In this document: piece by piece, positions 1 to 12,888 of the stretch | How positions within the stretch are numbered: position 1 is the first letter of the stretch | Layout: every line of letters starts with the position of its first letter | Assembly: GCA_030533445.1 (NCBI GenBank) | Contig: JARPUW010000241.1 | Coordinates: 25,501 to 89,500 of the forward strand | Source: Cyprinodon diabolis | Taxonomy: Eukaryota > Chordata > Actinopteri > Cyprinodontiformes > Cyprinodontidae | Direction: 5' to 3' | DNA: 64,000 nucleotides | Made by a program: the position numbers and the translations under genes | The notes under the pieces: model-generated | What the model was told of the DNA's origin: nothing | Database searches by the model: none | The model's input: only the letters and a program-made list of their open reading frames with translations

Positions 1-929
1 AAAGCCGGTTATGAACCAGATCCAGTTATAAACCAGAGCCCGTCATAAACCAAAGCCTGTTATAAACCAGAGCAAATTATAAACCAGAGCCCTTTATAAA
101 CCAAAGCCCCTTTTAAACCAGAGCCGGTTATAAACCGGGGCCCTTTATAAACCAGAGCCCTTTATAAACCAAAGCCGGTTATAAACTAGAGCCTGTTATA
201 AACCAGAGCCCTTTATAAACCAAAGCCGGTTATAAACCAGAGCCCGTTATAAACCAGAGCCCTATATAAACCAAAGCCGATTATAAACCAGAGCCTGTTA
301 TAAACCAGAGCCCTTTATAAACAAGAGCCCTTTATAAATCAAAGCCGGTTATAAACCAGATCCCTTCATAAACCAAAGCCCTTTTTAAACCAGAGCCGGT
401 TATAAACCGAAGCCGGTTATAAATCAAAGCCAGTTATAAACCAGAGCCCTTTATGAACCAGAGCCCATTAAAATCCAGAGCCCTTTATAAACCAAAGCCC
501 ATTATAAACCAGAGCCCTTTATAAACCACAGCTCTTTATTCACCAGATACTTTTTATAAACCAGAGCCCTTTATAAACCAGAGCCCTTTATAAACCAAGG
601 CCGGTTATAAACCAGAAACCGTTATAAACCAGAGCTCTTTATAAATCAAAGCCGGTTATAAACCAGAGCCTGTTATAAACCAAAGCTGGTTATAAACCAG
701 AGCCTGTTATAAACCAGAGCCCTTTATAAACCAAAGCCGGTTATAAACCAGAGCCCGTTATAAACCAGAGCCCTTTATAAACCAAAGCCGGTTAAAATCA
801 GAGCCTGTTATAAACCAAATCCGGTTATAAACCAGAGCCTGTTATAAAACACAGCCCTTTATAAACCAAAGCCGGTTATAAACCATAGCCCATTATAAAC
901 CAGAGCCCTTAATAAAACAAAGCCGGTTA

Positions 930-3900
930 TAAACCAGATCCCTTTATAAACCAGAGCCCGTTATAAACCAAAGCCTGTTATAAACCAGAGCCAATTATAA
1001 ACCAGAGCCCTTTATAAACCAAAGCCCTTTTTAAACCAGAGCCAGTTATAAACCGGGGCCCTTTATAAACCAGAACCCTTTATAAACCAGAGCCCTTTAT
1101 AAATCAAAGCCGGTTATAAACCATAGCCCGTTATAAACCAGAGCCCCTTATAAACCAAAGCCGGTTAAAAACCAGAGCCCATTATAAATCAAAGCCGGTT
1201 ATAAACCAGAGTCTGTTATAAACCGGGGCCCTTTATAAACCAGAACCCTTTATAAACCAAAGCCAGTTGTAAACCAGAGCCTGTTATAAACCAGAGGCCT
1301 TTTTAAACCAAAGCCCGTTATAAGCCAGAGGCCGTTAAAAACCAGAGCCCTTTATAAACCTGAGCCCTATATAAACCAGAGCCCTTTATAAACCAGAGGC
1401 CTTTTTAAACCAGAGCCCTTTATAAACCAAAGCCGGTTATAAAGCAGAGCCTGTTATAAACCAGAGGCCTTTTTAAACCAAAGCCCGTTATAAGCCAGAG
1501 GCCGTTAAAAACCAGAGCCCTTTATATACCAGAACCCTTTTTAAACCAGAGCCCGTTATAAACCAGAGCCCTTTATAAACCAAAGCCGGTTATAAACCAG
1601 AGCCTGTTATAAATCAAAGCCGGTTATAAACCAGAGCCGTTATAAACCACAGCCCTTTATAAACCAGAGCCTGTTATAAACCACAGGCCTTTATAAACCA
1701 AAGCCGGTTATAAACCAGATCCCGTTATAAACCAGATCCATCTATAAACAAAAGCCAGTTATAAACCAAAGCCAATTATAAACGAGAGCCCTTTATAAAC
1801 CAGAGCCCTTTATAAAAAAAAGAGCCCTTTATAAATCAAAGCCCTTTAGAAACCAAATCCTTTATAAACCAGAGCCCTTTATAAACCAGAGCGTGTTATA
1901 AACCAGATCCCGTTATAAACCAGAGCCAGTTATAAACCACAGCCCTTTATAAACCAGAGGCCTTCATAAACCAAAGCTGGTTATAAACCAGATCCCGTTA
2001 TAAACCAGATCCATTTATAAACCAAAGCCAGTTATAAATCAGAGCCAGTTATAAACCAGAGCCCTTTATAAACCAAAGCCCTTTATAAAAAAAAAATAGC
2101 CCTTTATAAATAAAAGCCCTTTAGAAACCAAATCCTTTATAAACCAGAGCCTTTATAAACCAGAGCCTGTTATAAACCAGATCCCGTTATAAACCAGAGC
2201 CCGTTATAAACCAAAGCCGGTTATAAACCATAGCTCGTTATAAACCAGAGCCCCTTATAAACCAAAGCTGGTTATAAACCAGAGCCCGTTATAAACCAGA
2301 GCCCTTTATAAACCAAAGCCGGTTATAAACCAGAGCCCGTTATAAAACACAGCCCTTTATAAATCAAAGCCGGTTATAAACCAGAGCCTGTTATAAACCA
2401 GAGGCCTTTTTAAACCAAAGCCTGTTATAAGCCAGAGGCCGTTAAAAACCAGAGCACTTTATATACCAGAACCCTTTATAAACCAGAGCACGTTATAAAC
2501 CAGAGCCCTTTATAAACCAGAGCCCTTTATAAACCACAGCCTTGTATAAACCAAAGCCGTTTACAAACCAGAGCCCGTTATAAACCATAGCCCTTTATAA
2601 GCCAGAGCCCTTTATAAACCACAGCCCTGTATAAACCAAAGCCGTTTACAAACCAGATCCCGTTATAAACCAGAGCCCGTTATAAACCACAGCCCTTTAT
2701 AAACCAGAGCCTGTTATAAACCAGAGGCCTTTATAAACCAAAGCTGGTTATAAACCAGATCCCTTTATAAACCAGAGCCCGTTATAAACCAAAGCCTGTT
2801 ATAAACCAGAGCCAATTATAAACCAGAGCCCTTTATAAACCAAAGCCCTTTTTAAACCAGAGCCAGTTATAAACCGGGGCCCTTTATAAACCAGAACCCT
2901 TTATAAACCAGAGCCCTTTATAAATCAAAGCCGGTTATAAACCATAGCCCGTTATAAACCAGAGCCCCTTATAAACCAAAGCCGGTTAAAAACCAGAGCC
3001 CATTATGAATCAAAGCCGGTTATAAACCAGAGTCTGTTATAAACCGGGGCCCTTTATAAACCAGAACCCTTTATAAACCAAAGCCAGTTGTAAACCAGAG
3101 CCTGTTATAAACCAGAGGCCTTTTTAAACCAAAGCCCGTTATAAGCCAGAGGCCGTTAAAAACCAGAGCCCTTTATAAACCTGAGCCCTTTATAAACCAG
3201 AGCCCTTTATAAACCAGAGGCCTTTTTAAACCAGAGCCCTTTATAAACCAAAGCCGGTTATAAAGCAGAGCCTGTTATAAACCAGAGGCCTTTTTAAACC
3301 AAAGCCCGTTATAAGCCAGAGGCCGTTAAAAACCAGAGCCCTTTATATACCAGAACCCTTTTTAAACCAGAGCCCGTTATAAACCAGAGCCCTTTATAAA
3401 CCAAAGCCGGTTATAAACCAGAGCCTGTTATAAATCAAAGCCGGTTATAAACCAGAGCCGTTATAAACCACAGCCCTTTATAAACCAGAGCCTGTTATAA
3501 ACCACAGGCCTTTATAAACCAAAGCCGGTTATAAACCAGATCCCGTTATAAACCAGATCCATCTATAAACCAAAGCCAGTTATAAACCAAAGCCAATTAT
3601 AAACGAGAGCCCTTTATAAACCAGAGCCCTTTATAAAAAAAAGAGCCCTTTATAAATCAAAGCCCTTTAGAAACCAAATCCTTTATAAACCAGAGCCCTT
3701 TATAAACCAGAGCGTGTTATAAACCAGATCCCGTTATAAACCAGAGCCAGTTATAAACCACAGCCCTTTATAAACCAGAGGCCTTCATAAACCAAAGCTG
3801 GTTATAAACCAGATCCCGTTATAAACCAGATCCATTTATAAACCAAAGCCAGTTATAAATCAGAGCCAGTTATAAACCAGAGCCCTTTATAAACCAAAGC

Positions 3901-4572
3901 CCTTTATAAAAAAAAAATAGCCCTTTATAAATAAAAGCCCTTTAGAAACCAAATCCTTTATAAACCAGAGCCCTTTATAAACCAGAGCCTGTTATAAACC
4001 AGATCCCGTTATAAACCAGAGCCCGTTATAAACCAAAGCCGGTTATAAACCATAGCTCGTTATAAACCAGAGCCCCTTATAAACCAAAGCTGGTTATAAA
4101 CCAGAGCCCGTTATAAACCAGAGCCCTTTATAAACCAAAGCCGGTTATAAACCAGAGCCCGTTATAAAACACAGCCCTTTATAAATCAAAGCCGGTTATA
4201 AACCAGAGCCTGTTATAAACCAGAGGCCTTTTTAAACCAAAGCCTGTTATAAGCCAGAGGCCGTTAAAAACCAGAGCACTTTATATACCAGAACCCTTTA
4301 TAAACCAGAGCACGTTATAAACCAGAGCCCTTTATAAACCAGAGCCCTTTATAAACCACAGCCTTGTATAAACCAAAGCCGTTTACAAACCAGAGCCCGT
4401 TATAAACCATAGCCCTTTATAAGCCAGAGCCCTTTATAAACCACAGCCCTGTATAAACCAAAGCCGTTTACAAACCAGATCCCGTTATAAACCAGAGCCC
4501 GTTATAAACCACAGCCCTTTATAAACCAGAGCCTGTTATAAACCAGAGGCCTTTATAAACCAAAGCTGGTTA
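930..4572. repeat. 1821-bp higher-order unit, two tandem copies
   Basis: Two adjacent, nearly identical blocks of about 107 monomers: roughly 930-2750 and 2751-4572. Three markers confirm the same spacing: the GCGTGTTATA variant at 1891 and 3712, the TAGCCC following a long A-run at 2097 and 3918, and the AAGCCTG-GCCAATT stretch at 961 and 2782. All differ by 1821. A one-base difference near 2150 shifts the spacing to 1822 afterwards. The copies diverge at about 2762/4583. Such similarity across noisy monomers indicates a recent block duplication. Confidence 0.85.
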
Positions 4573-6200
4573 TAAACCAGATCCCGTTATAAACCAGATC
4601 CATTTATAAACCAAAGCCAGTTATAAATCAGAGCCAGTTATAAACCAGAGCCCTTTATAAACCAGAGCCCTTTATAAAAAAAAGAGCCCTTTATAAATCA
4701 AAGCCCTTTAGAAACCAAATCCTTTATAAACCAGAGCCCTTTATAAACCAGAGCCTGTTATAAACCAGATCCCGTTATAAACCAGAGCCCGTTATAAACC
4801 AAAGCCGGTTATAAACCATAGCCCGTTATAAACCAGAGCCCCTTATAAACCAAAGCTGGTTATAAACCAGAGCCCGTTATAAACCAGAGCCCTTTATAAA
4901 CCAAAGCAGGTTTTAAACCAGAGTCTGTTATAAACCAGAGCCCTTTATAAACCAAAGCCGGTTATAAACCAGAGTCTGTTATAAACCAGAGCCCTTTATA
5001 AACCAAAGCCGGTTATAAACCATAGCCGTTATAAAACACAGCCCTTTATAAATCAAAGCCGGTTATAAACCAGAGCCTGTTATAAACCAGAGGCCTTTTT
5101 AAACCAAAGCCTGTTATAAGCCAGAGGCTGTTAAAAACCAGAGAACTTTATATACCAGAACCCTTTATAAACCAGAGCACGTTATAAACCAGAGCCCTTT
5201 ATAAACCAGAGCCCTTTATAAACCACAGCTCTTTATTCACCAGATACTTTTTATAAACCAGAGCCCTTTATAAACCAGAGAACCTTTATAAACCAAGGCC
5301 GGTTATAAACCAGAAACCGTTATAAACCAGAGCTCTTTATAAATCAAAGCTGGTTATAAACCAGAGCCTGTGATAAACCAAAGCCGGTTATAAACCAGAG
5401 CCTGTTATAAACCAGAGCCCTTTATAAACCAAAGCCGGTTATAAACCAGAGCCCGTTATAAACCAGAGCCCTTTATAAACCAAAGCCGGTTATAAATCAG
5501 AGCCCGTTATAAACCAAATCCGGTTATAAACCAGAGCCTGTTATAAACCACAGCCCTTTATAAACCAAAGCCGGTTATAAACCATAGCCCATTATAAACC
5601 AGAGCCCTTAATAAAACAAAGCCGGTTATAAACCAGATCCCGTTATAAACCAGAGCCCGTTATAAACCAAAGCCTGTTATAAACCAGAGCCAATTATAAA
5701 CCAGAGCCCTTTATAAACCAAAGCCCTTTTTAAACCAGAGCCGGTTATAAACCGGGGCCCTTTCTAAACCAGAACCCTTTATAAACCAGAGCCCTTTATA
5801 AATCAAAGCCGGTTATAAACCATAGCCCGTTATAAACCAGAGCCCCTTATAAACCAAAGCCGGTTATAAACCAGAGCCCATTATAAATCAAAGCCGGTTA
5901 TAAACCAGAGCCTGTTATAAACCAGAGCCCTTTATAAACCAGAGCCCTATATAAACCAAAGCCGGCTATAAACCAAAGCCAGTTATAAACCAGAGCCCAT
6001 TATAAACAAGAGCCCTTTATAAACCAGAGCTCTTTATTCACCAGAGCCTGTAATAAACCAGAGCCCTTTATAAACCAGAGCCCTTTATAAACCAAGGCCG
6101 GTTATAAACCAGAGCCCGTTAACAACCAGAGCACTTTATAAACCAAAGCTGGTTATAAACCAGAGCCTGTTATAAACCAGAGCCCTTTATAAACCAGAGC

Positions 6201-6472
6201 CCTATATAAACCAAACCTGGCTATAAACCAAAGCCAGTTATAAACCAGAGCCCATTATAAACCAGAGCCCTTTATAAACCAGAGCTCTTTATTCACCAGA
6301 GCCTGTAATAAACCAGAGCCCTTTATAAACCAGAGCCCTATATAAACCAAACCTGGCTATAAACCAAAGCCAGTTATAAACCAGAGCCCATTATAAACCA
6401 GAGCCCTTTATAAACCAGAGCTCTTTATTCACCAGAGCCTGTAATAAACCAGAGCCCTTTATAAACCAGAGC
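6201..6472. repeat. 136-bp (8-monomer) unit, two tandem copies
   Basis: An eight-monomer block containing the variants CCTATATAAACC, ACCTGGCTATAAACC, CTCTTTATTCACC and CCTGTAATAAACC is repeated in tandem. The CCTATA marker lies at 6201 and 6337, exactly 136 bp apart. A related, slightly diverged copy begins at 5946, 255 bp (15 monomers) upstream. Confidence 0.8.
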
Positions 6473-6599
6473 CCTTTATAAACCAAGGCCGGTTATAAAC
6501 CAGAGCCCGTTAAACACCAGAGCACTTTATATACCAGAACCCTTTATAAACCAGAGCACGTTATAAACCAGAGCCCTTTATAAACCAGAACCCTTTATA

Positions 6600-9200
6600 A
6601 ACCACAGCCATGTATAAACCAAAGCCGGTTACAAACCAGAGCTCGTTATAAACCATAGCCCTTTATAAACCAGAGCCCTTTATAAACCAAAGCCGGTTAT
6701 AAACCAGAGCCCATTATAAACCAAAGCCGGTTATAAACCAGAGCCTGTTACAAACCAGAGCCCTTTATAAGCCAAAGCCGGTTATAAACCAGAGCCCGTT
6801 ATAAACCAAAACCCTATATAAACCAATGCCGGTTACAAACCAGAGCCTGTTATAAACCAGAGCCCTTTATAAATCAGAGCCCTTTATAAATCAAAGCCGG
6901 TTATAAACCAGATCCCTTCATTAACCAAAGCCCTTTTTAAACCAGAGCCGGTTATAAACCGAAGCCGGTTATAAATCAGAGCCTGTTATAAACCAGAGCC
7001 CTTTATGAACCAAAGCCCATTAAAATCCAGAGCCCTTTATAAACCAAAGCCCGTTATAAACCAGAGCCCTTTATAAACCACAGCTCTTTATTCACCAGAT
7101 ACTTTTTGTAAACCAGAGCCCTTTATAAACCAGAGCCCTTTATAAACCAAGGCCGGTTATAAATCAGAATCCGTTATAAACCAGAGCTCTTTATAAATCA
7201 AAGCCGGTTATAAACCAGAGCCTGTTATAAACCAAAGCCGGTTATAAACCAGAGCCTGTTATAAACCAGAGCCCTTAATAAATCAAAGCCGGTTATAAAC
7301 CAGATCCCGTTATAAACCAGAGCCCGTTATAAACCAAAGCCTGTTATAAACCAGAGCCAATTATAAACCAGAGCCCTTTATAAACCAGAGCCCTTTAAAA
7401 ACCACAGCCATGTATAAACCAAAGCCGGTTACAAACCAGAGCTCGTTATAAACCATAGCCCTTTATAAACCAGAGCCCTTTATAAACCAAAGCCGGTTAT
7501 AAACCAGAGCCCATTATAAACCAAAGCCGGTTATAAACCAGAGTCTGTTACAAACCAGAGCCCTTTATAAGCCAAAGCCGGTTATAAACCAGAGCCCGTT
7601 ATAATCCAGAGCCCTATATAAACCAAAGCCGGTTATAAACCAGAGCCTGTTATAAACCAGAGCCCTATATAAACCAAAGCCGGTTATAAACCAGAGCCTG
7701 TTATAAACCAGAGCCCTTTATAAACCAGAGCCCTTTATAAATCAAAGCCGGTTATAAACCAGATCCCTTCATAAACCAAAGCCCTTTTTATAACAGAGCC
7801 GGTTATAAACCGAAGCCGGTTATAAATCAGAGCGTGTTATAAACCAGAGCCCTTTATGAACCAAAGCCCATTAAAATCCAGAGCCCTTTATAAACCAAAG
7901 CCCGTTATAAACCAGAGCCCTTTATAAACCACAGCTCTTTATTCACCAGATACTTTTTGTAAACCAGAGCCCTTTATAAACCAGATCCCTTTATAAACCA
8001 AGGCCGGTTATAAACCAGAATCCGTTATAAACCAGAGCTCTTTATAAATCAAAGCCGGTTATAAACCAGAGCCTGTTATAAACCAAAGCCGGTTATAAAC
8101 CAGAGCCTGTTATAAACCAGAGCCCTTAATAAATCAAAGCCGGTTATAAACCAGATCCCGTTATAAACCAGAGCCCGTTATAAACCAAAGCCTGTTATAA
8201 ACCAGAGCCAATTAAAAACCAGAGCCCTTTATAAACCAGAGCCCTTTATAAATCAAAGCCGGTTATAAACAATAGCCCGTTATAAACCAGAGCCCCTTAT
8301 AAACCAAAGCCGGTTATAAACCAGAGCCCGTTATAAATCAAAGCCGGTTATAAACCAGAGTCTGTTATAAACCATAACCCTTTATAAACCAAAGCCAGTT
8401 GTAAACCAGAGCCTGTTATACACCAGAGGCCTTTTTAAACCAAAGCCCGTTATAAGCCAGAGGCCGTTAACAACCAGAGCCCTTTATAAACCAGAACCCT
8501 TTATGAACCAGAGCCATTTATAAACCATAGCCCTTTATGAACCTGAGCCCTTTATAAACCAGAGCCCTTTATAAACCAGAGGCCTTTTTAAACCAGAGCC
8601 CTTTATAAACCAAAGCCGGTTATAAGCCAGAGGCCGTTAAAAACCAGAGCCCTTTATATACCAGAACCATTTTTAAACCAGAGCCCGTTATAAACCAGAG
8701 CCCTTTATAAACCAAAGCCGGTTATAAACCAGAGCCTGTTATAAATCAAAGACGGTTATAAATCAGAGCCTGTTATAAACCAGAGCCCTTTATGAAACAA
8801 AGCCCATTAAAATCCAGAGCCCTTTATAAACCAAAGCCCGTTATAAACCAGAGCCCTTTATAAACCACAGCTCTTTATTCACCTGATACTTTTTGTAAAC
8901 CAGAGCCCTTTATAAACCAGATCCCTTTATAAACCAAGGCCGGGTATAAACCAGAATCCGTTATAAACCAGAGCTCTTTATAAATCAAAGCCGGTTATAA
9001 ACCAGAGCCTGTTATAAACCAAAGCCGGTTATAAACCAGAGCCTGTTATAAACCAGAGCCCTTAATAAATCAAAGCCGGTTATAAACCAGATCCCGTTAT
9101 AAACCAGAGCCCGTTATAAACCAAAGCCTGTTATAAACCAGAGCCAATTATAAACCAGAGCCCTTTATAAACCAGAGCCCTTTATAAATCAAAGCCGGTT
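6600..9200. repeat. 0.80-0.94 kb higher-order unit, two copies plus a partial third
   Basis: The marker ACCACAGCCATGTATAAACC occurs at 6601 and 7401. The marker ACTTTTTGTAAACC, following TTCACCAGAT or TTCACCTGAT, occurs at 7101, 7952 and 8888 (spacings 851 and 936). The first pair is 800 bp apart and later markers about 850, so one copy gained three monomers near 7620-7680. The third copy is partial and starts near 8760. This is an older, more diverged duplication than the 1821-bp one. Confidence 0.75.
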
Positions 9201-10270
9201 ATAAACCATAGCCCGTTATAAACCAGAGCCCCTTATAAACCAAAGCCGGTTATAAACCAGAGCCCGTTATAAATCAAAGCCGTTTATAAACCAGAGTCTG
9301 TTATAAACCAGAGCCCTTTATATACCAAAGCCCTTTTTAAACCAGAGCCGGTTATAAACTGAGGCCCTTTATAAACCAGAACCCTTTATAAACCAAAGCC
9401 AGTTGTAAACCAGAGCCTGTTATACACCAGAGGCCTTTTTAAACCAAAGCCCGTTATAAGCCAGAGGCCGTTAACAACCAGAGCCCTTTATAAACCAGAA
9501 CCCTTTATGAACCAGAGCCCATTATAAACCATAGCCCTTTATGAACCTGAGCCCTTTATAAACCAGAGCCCTTTATAAACCAGAGGCCTTTTTAAACCAG
9601 AGCCCTTTATAAACCAAAGCCGGTTATAAACCAGAGCCTGTTATAAACCAGAGGCCTTTTTAAACCAAAGCCCGTTATAAGCCAGAGTCCATTAAAAACC
9701 AGAGCCCTATATATACCAGAACCATTTTTAAACCAGAGCCCGTTATAAACCAGAGCCCTTTATAAACCAAAGCCGGTTATAAACCAGAGCCTGTTATAAA
9801 TCAAAGACGGTTATAAACCAGAGCCGTTATAAACCACAGCCCTTTATAAACCAGAGCCTGTTATAAACCAGAGGCCTTTATAAACCAAAGCCGGTTATAA
9901 ACCAGATCCCGTTAAAAACCAGATCCATCTATAAACCAAAGCCAGTTATAAACCAAAGCCAATTATAAACCAGAGCCCTTTATAAACCAGAGCCCTTTAT
10001 AAAAAAAAGAGCCCTTTATAAATCAAAGCCCTTTAGAAACCAAATCCTTTATAAACTAGAGCCCTTTATAAACCAGAGTCTGTTATAAACCAGATCCCGT
10101 TATAAACCAGAGCCCGTTATAAACCACAGCCCTTTATAAACCAGAGCCTGTTATAAACCAGAGGCCTTTATAAACCAAAGCTGGTTATAAACCAGATCCC
10201 GTTATAAACCAGATCCATTTATAAACCAAAGCCAGTTATAAATCAGAGCCAGTTATAAACCAGAGCCCTT

Positions 10271-11900
10271 TATAAACCAGAGCCCTTTATAAAAAAAAGA
10301 GCCCTTTATAAATCAAAGCCCTTTAGAAACTAAATCCTTTATAAACCAGAGCCCTTTAAAAACCAGAGCCTGTTATAAACCAGATCCCGTTATAAACCAG
10401 AGCCCGTTATAAACCACAGCCCTTTATAAACCAGAGCCTGTTATAAACCAGAGCCCTTTATAAACCAAAGCCGGTTATAAACCATAGCCGTTATAAAACA
10501 CAGCCCTTTATAAATCAAAGCCGGTTATAAACCAGAGCCTGTAATTAACCAGAGGCCTTTTTAAACCAAAGCCTGTTATAAGCCAGAGCCCGTTATAAAT
10601 CAAAGCCGGTTATAAACCAGAGTCTGTTATAAACCAGAGCCCTTTATAAACCAAAGCCGGTTATAAACCATAGCCGTTATAAAACACAGCCCTTTATAAA
10701 TCAAAGCCGGTTATAAACCAGAGCCTGTTATAAACCAGAGGCCTTTTTAAACCAAAGCCTGTTATAAGCCAGAGGACGTTAAAAACCAGAGCACTTTATA
10801 TACCAGAACCCTTTATAAACCAGAGCACGTTATAAACCAGAGCCCGTTATTAATCAGAGCCCGTTATAAACCAGAGCCCTTTAAAAACCAGAACCCTTTA
10901 TAAACTAGAGCCCGTTATAAACCACAGCCCGTTGTGAACCAGAGCTCTTTATAAACCAAAGCCAGTTATAAACCAGAGCCCGTTATAAACCAGACACCTT
11001 TATAAACCAGAGCCCGTTATAAACCAGAGCCCTTTAAAAACCAAGGCCGGTTATAAACCAGAATCCGTTATAAACCAGAGCTCTTTATAAACCAGAGCCC
11101 TTTATAAAAAAAAGAGCCCTTTATAAATCAAAGCCCTTTAGAAACTAAATCCTTTATAAACCAGAGCCCTTTAAAAACCAGAGCCTGTTATAAACCAGAT
11201 CCCGTTATAAACCAGAGCCCGTTATAAACCACAGCCCTTTATAAACCAGAGCCTGTTATAAACCAGAGCCCTTTATAAACCAAAGCCGGTTATAAACCAT
11301 AGCCGTTATAAAACACAGCCCTTTATAAATCAAAGCCGGTTATAAACCAGAGCCTGTAATTAACCAGAGGCCTTTTTAAACCAAAGCCTGTTATAAGCCA
11401 GAGCCCGTTATAAATCAAAGCCGGTTATAAACCAGAGTCTGTTATAAACCAGAGCCCTTTATAAACCAAAGCCGGTTATAAACCATAGCCGTTATAAAAC
11501 ACAGCCCTTTATAAATCAAAGCCGGTTATAAACCAGAGCCTGTTATAAACCAGAGGCCTTTTTAAACCAAAGCCTGTTATAAGCCAGAGGACGTTAAAAA
11601 CCAGAGCACTTTATATACCAGAACCCTTTATAAACCAGAGCACGTTATAAACCAGAGCCCGTTATTAATCAGAGCCCGTTATAAACCAGAGCCCTTTAAA
11701 AACCAGAACCCTTTATAAACTAGAGCCCGTTATAAACCACAGCCCGTTGTGAACCAGAGCTCTTTATAAACCAAAGCCAGTTATAAACCAGAGCCCGTTA
11801 TAAACCAGACACCTTTATAAACCAGAGCCCGTTATAAACCAGAGCCCTTTAAAAACCAAGGCCGGTTATAAACCAGAATCCGTTATAAACCAGAGCTCTT
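10271..11900. repeat. 815-bp higher-order unit, two tandem copies
   Basis: Blocks at about 10271-11085 and 11086-11900. Markers keep the same spacing: the GAAACTAAAT variant at 10326 and 11141, the GAGCCC after the A-rich monomer at 10299 and 11114, and GACACCTTTATAAACC at 10993 and 11808, all 815 bp apart. Each copy carries two internal 186-bp units (CATAGCCG at 10483/10669 and 11298/11484), so smaller units are nested in the larger one. Confidence 0.85.
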
Positions 11901-12330
11901 TATAAATCAAAGCCGGTTATAAACAAGAGCCTGTTATGAACCAGAGGCTTTTTAAACCAAAGCTTGTTATAAGCCAGAAGCCGATAAAAACCAGTGCCCT
12001 TTATAATCCAAAGCCCGTTATAAACCAGAGCCTGTTATAAACCAGAGGCCTTTTTAAACCAAAGCCCGTTATAAGCCAGAGGCCGTTAAAAACCAGAGCC
12101 CTTTATATACCAGAACCATTTTTAAACCAGAGCCCGTTATAAACCAGAGCCCTTTATAAACAAAAGCCGGTTATAAACCAGAGCCTGTTATAAATCAAAG
12201 CCGGTTATAAACCAGAGCCGTTATAAACCACAGCCCTTTATAAACCAGAACCTGTTATAAACCACAGCCCTTTATAAACCAGAGCCTGTTATAAACCAGA
12301 GCCCTTTATAAACCAAAGCCGGTTATAAAC

Positions 12331-12888
12331 CATAGCCGTTATAAAACATAGCCCTTTATAAATCAAAGCCGGTTATAAACCAGAGCCTGTTATAAACCAG
12401 AGGCCTTTTTAAACCAAAGCCTGTTATAAGCCAGAGCCCGTTATAAATCAAAGCCGGTTATAAACCAGAGTCTGTTATAAACCAGAGCCCTTTATAAACC
12501 AAAGCCGGTTATAAACCATAGCCGTTATAAAACACAGCCCTTTATAAATCAAAGCCGGTTATAAACCAGAGCCTGTTATAAACCAGAGGCCTTTTTAAAC
12601 CAAAGCCTGTTATAAGCCAGAGCCCGTTATAAATCAAAGCCGGTTATAAACCAGAGTCTGTTATAAACCAGAGCCCTTTATAAACCAAAGCCGGTTATAA
12701 ACCATAGCCGTTATAAAACACAGCCCTTTATAAATCAAAGCCGGTTATAAACCAGAGCCTGTTATAAACCAGAGGCCTTTTTAAACCAAAGCCTGTTATA
12801 AGCCAGAGGCCGTTAAAAACCAGAGCACTTTATATACCAGAACCCTTTATAAACTAGAGCACGTTATAAACCAGAGCCCGTTATTAAT
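12331..12888. repeat. 186-bp higher-order unit, about three tandem copies
   Basis: The CATAGCCGTTATAAAACACAG marker pair recurs at 12331, 12517 and 12703, spacing 186 bp. The unit is eleven monomers, one of them 16 bp, which explains why it is 187 minus 1. The third copy diverges around 12810. The same unit appears as pairs at 10483/10669, 11298/11484 and 16349/16535, each again 186 bp apart, so it has spread as a module through the left block. Confidence 0.85.
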
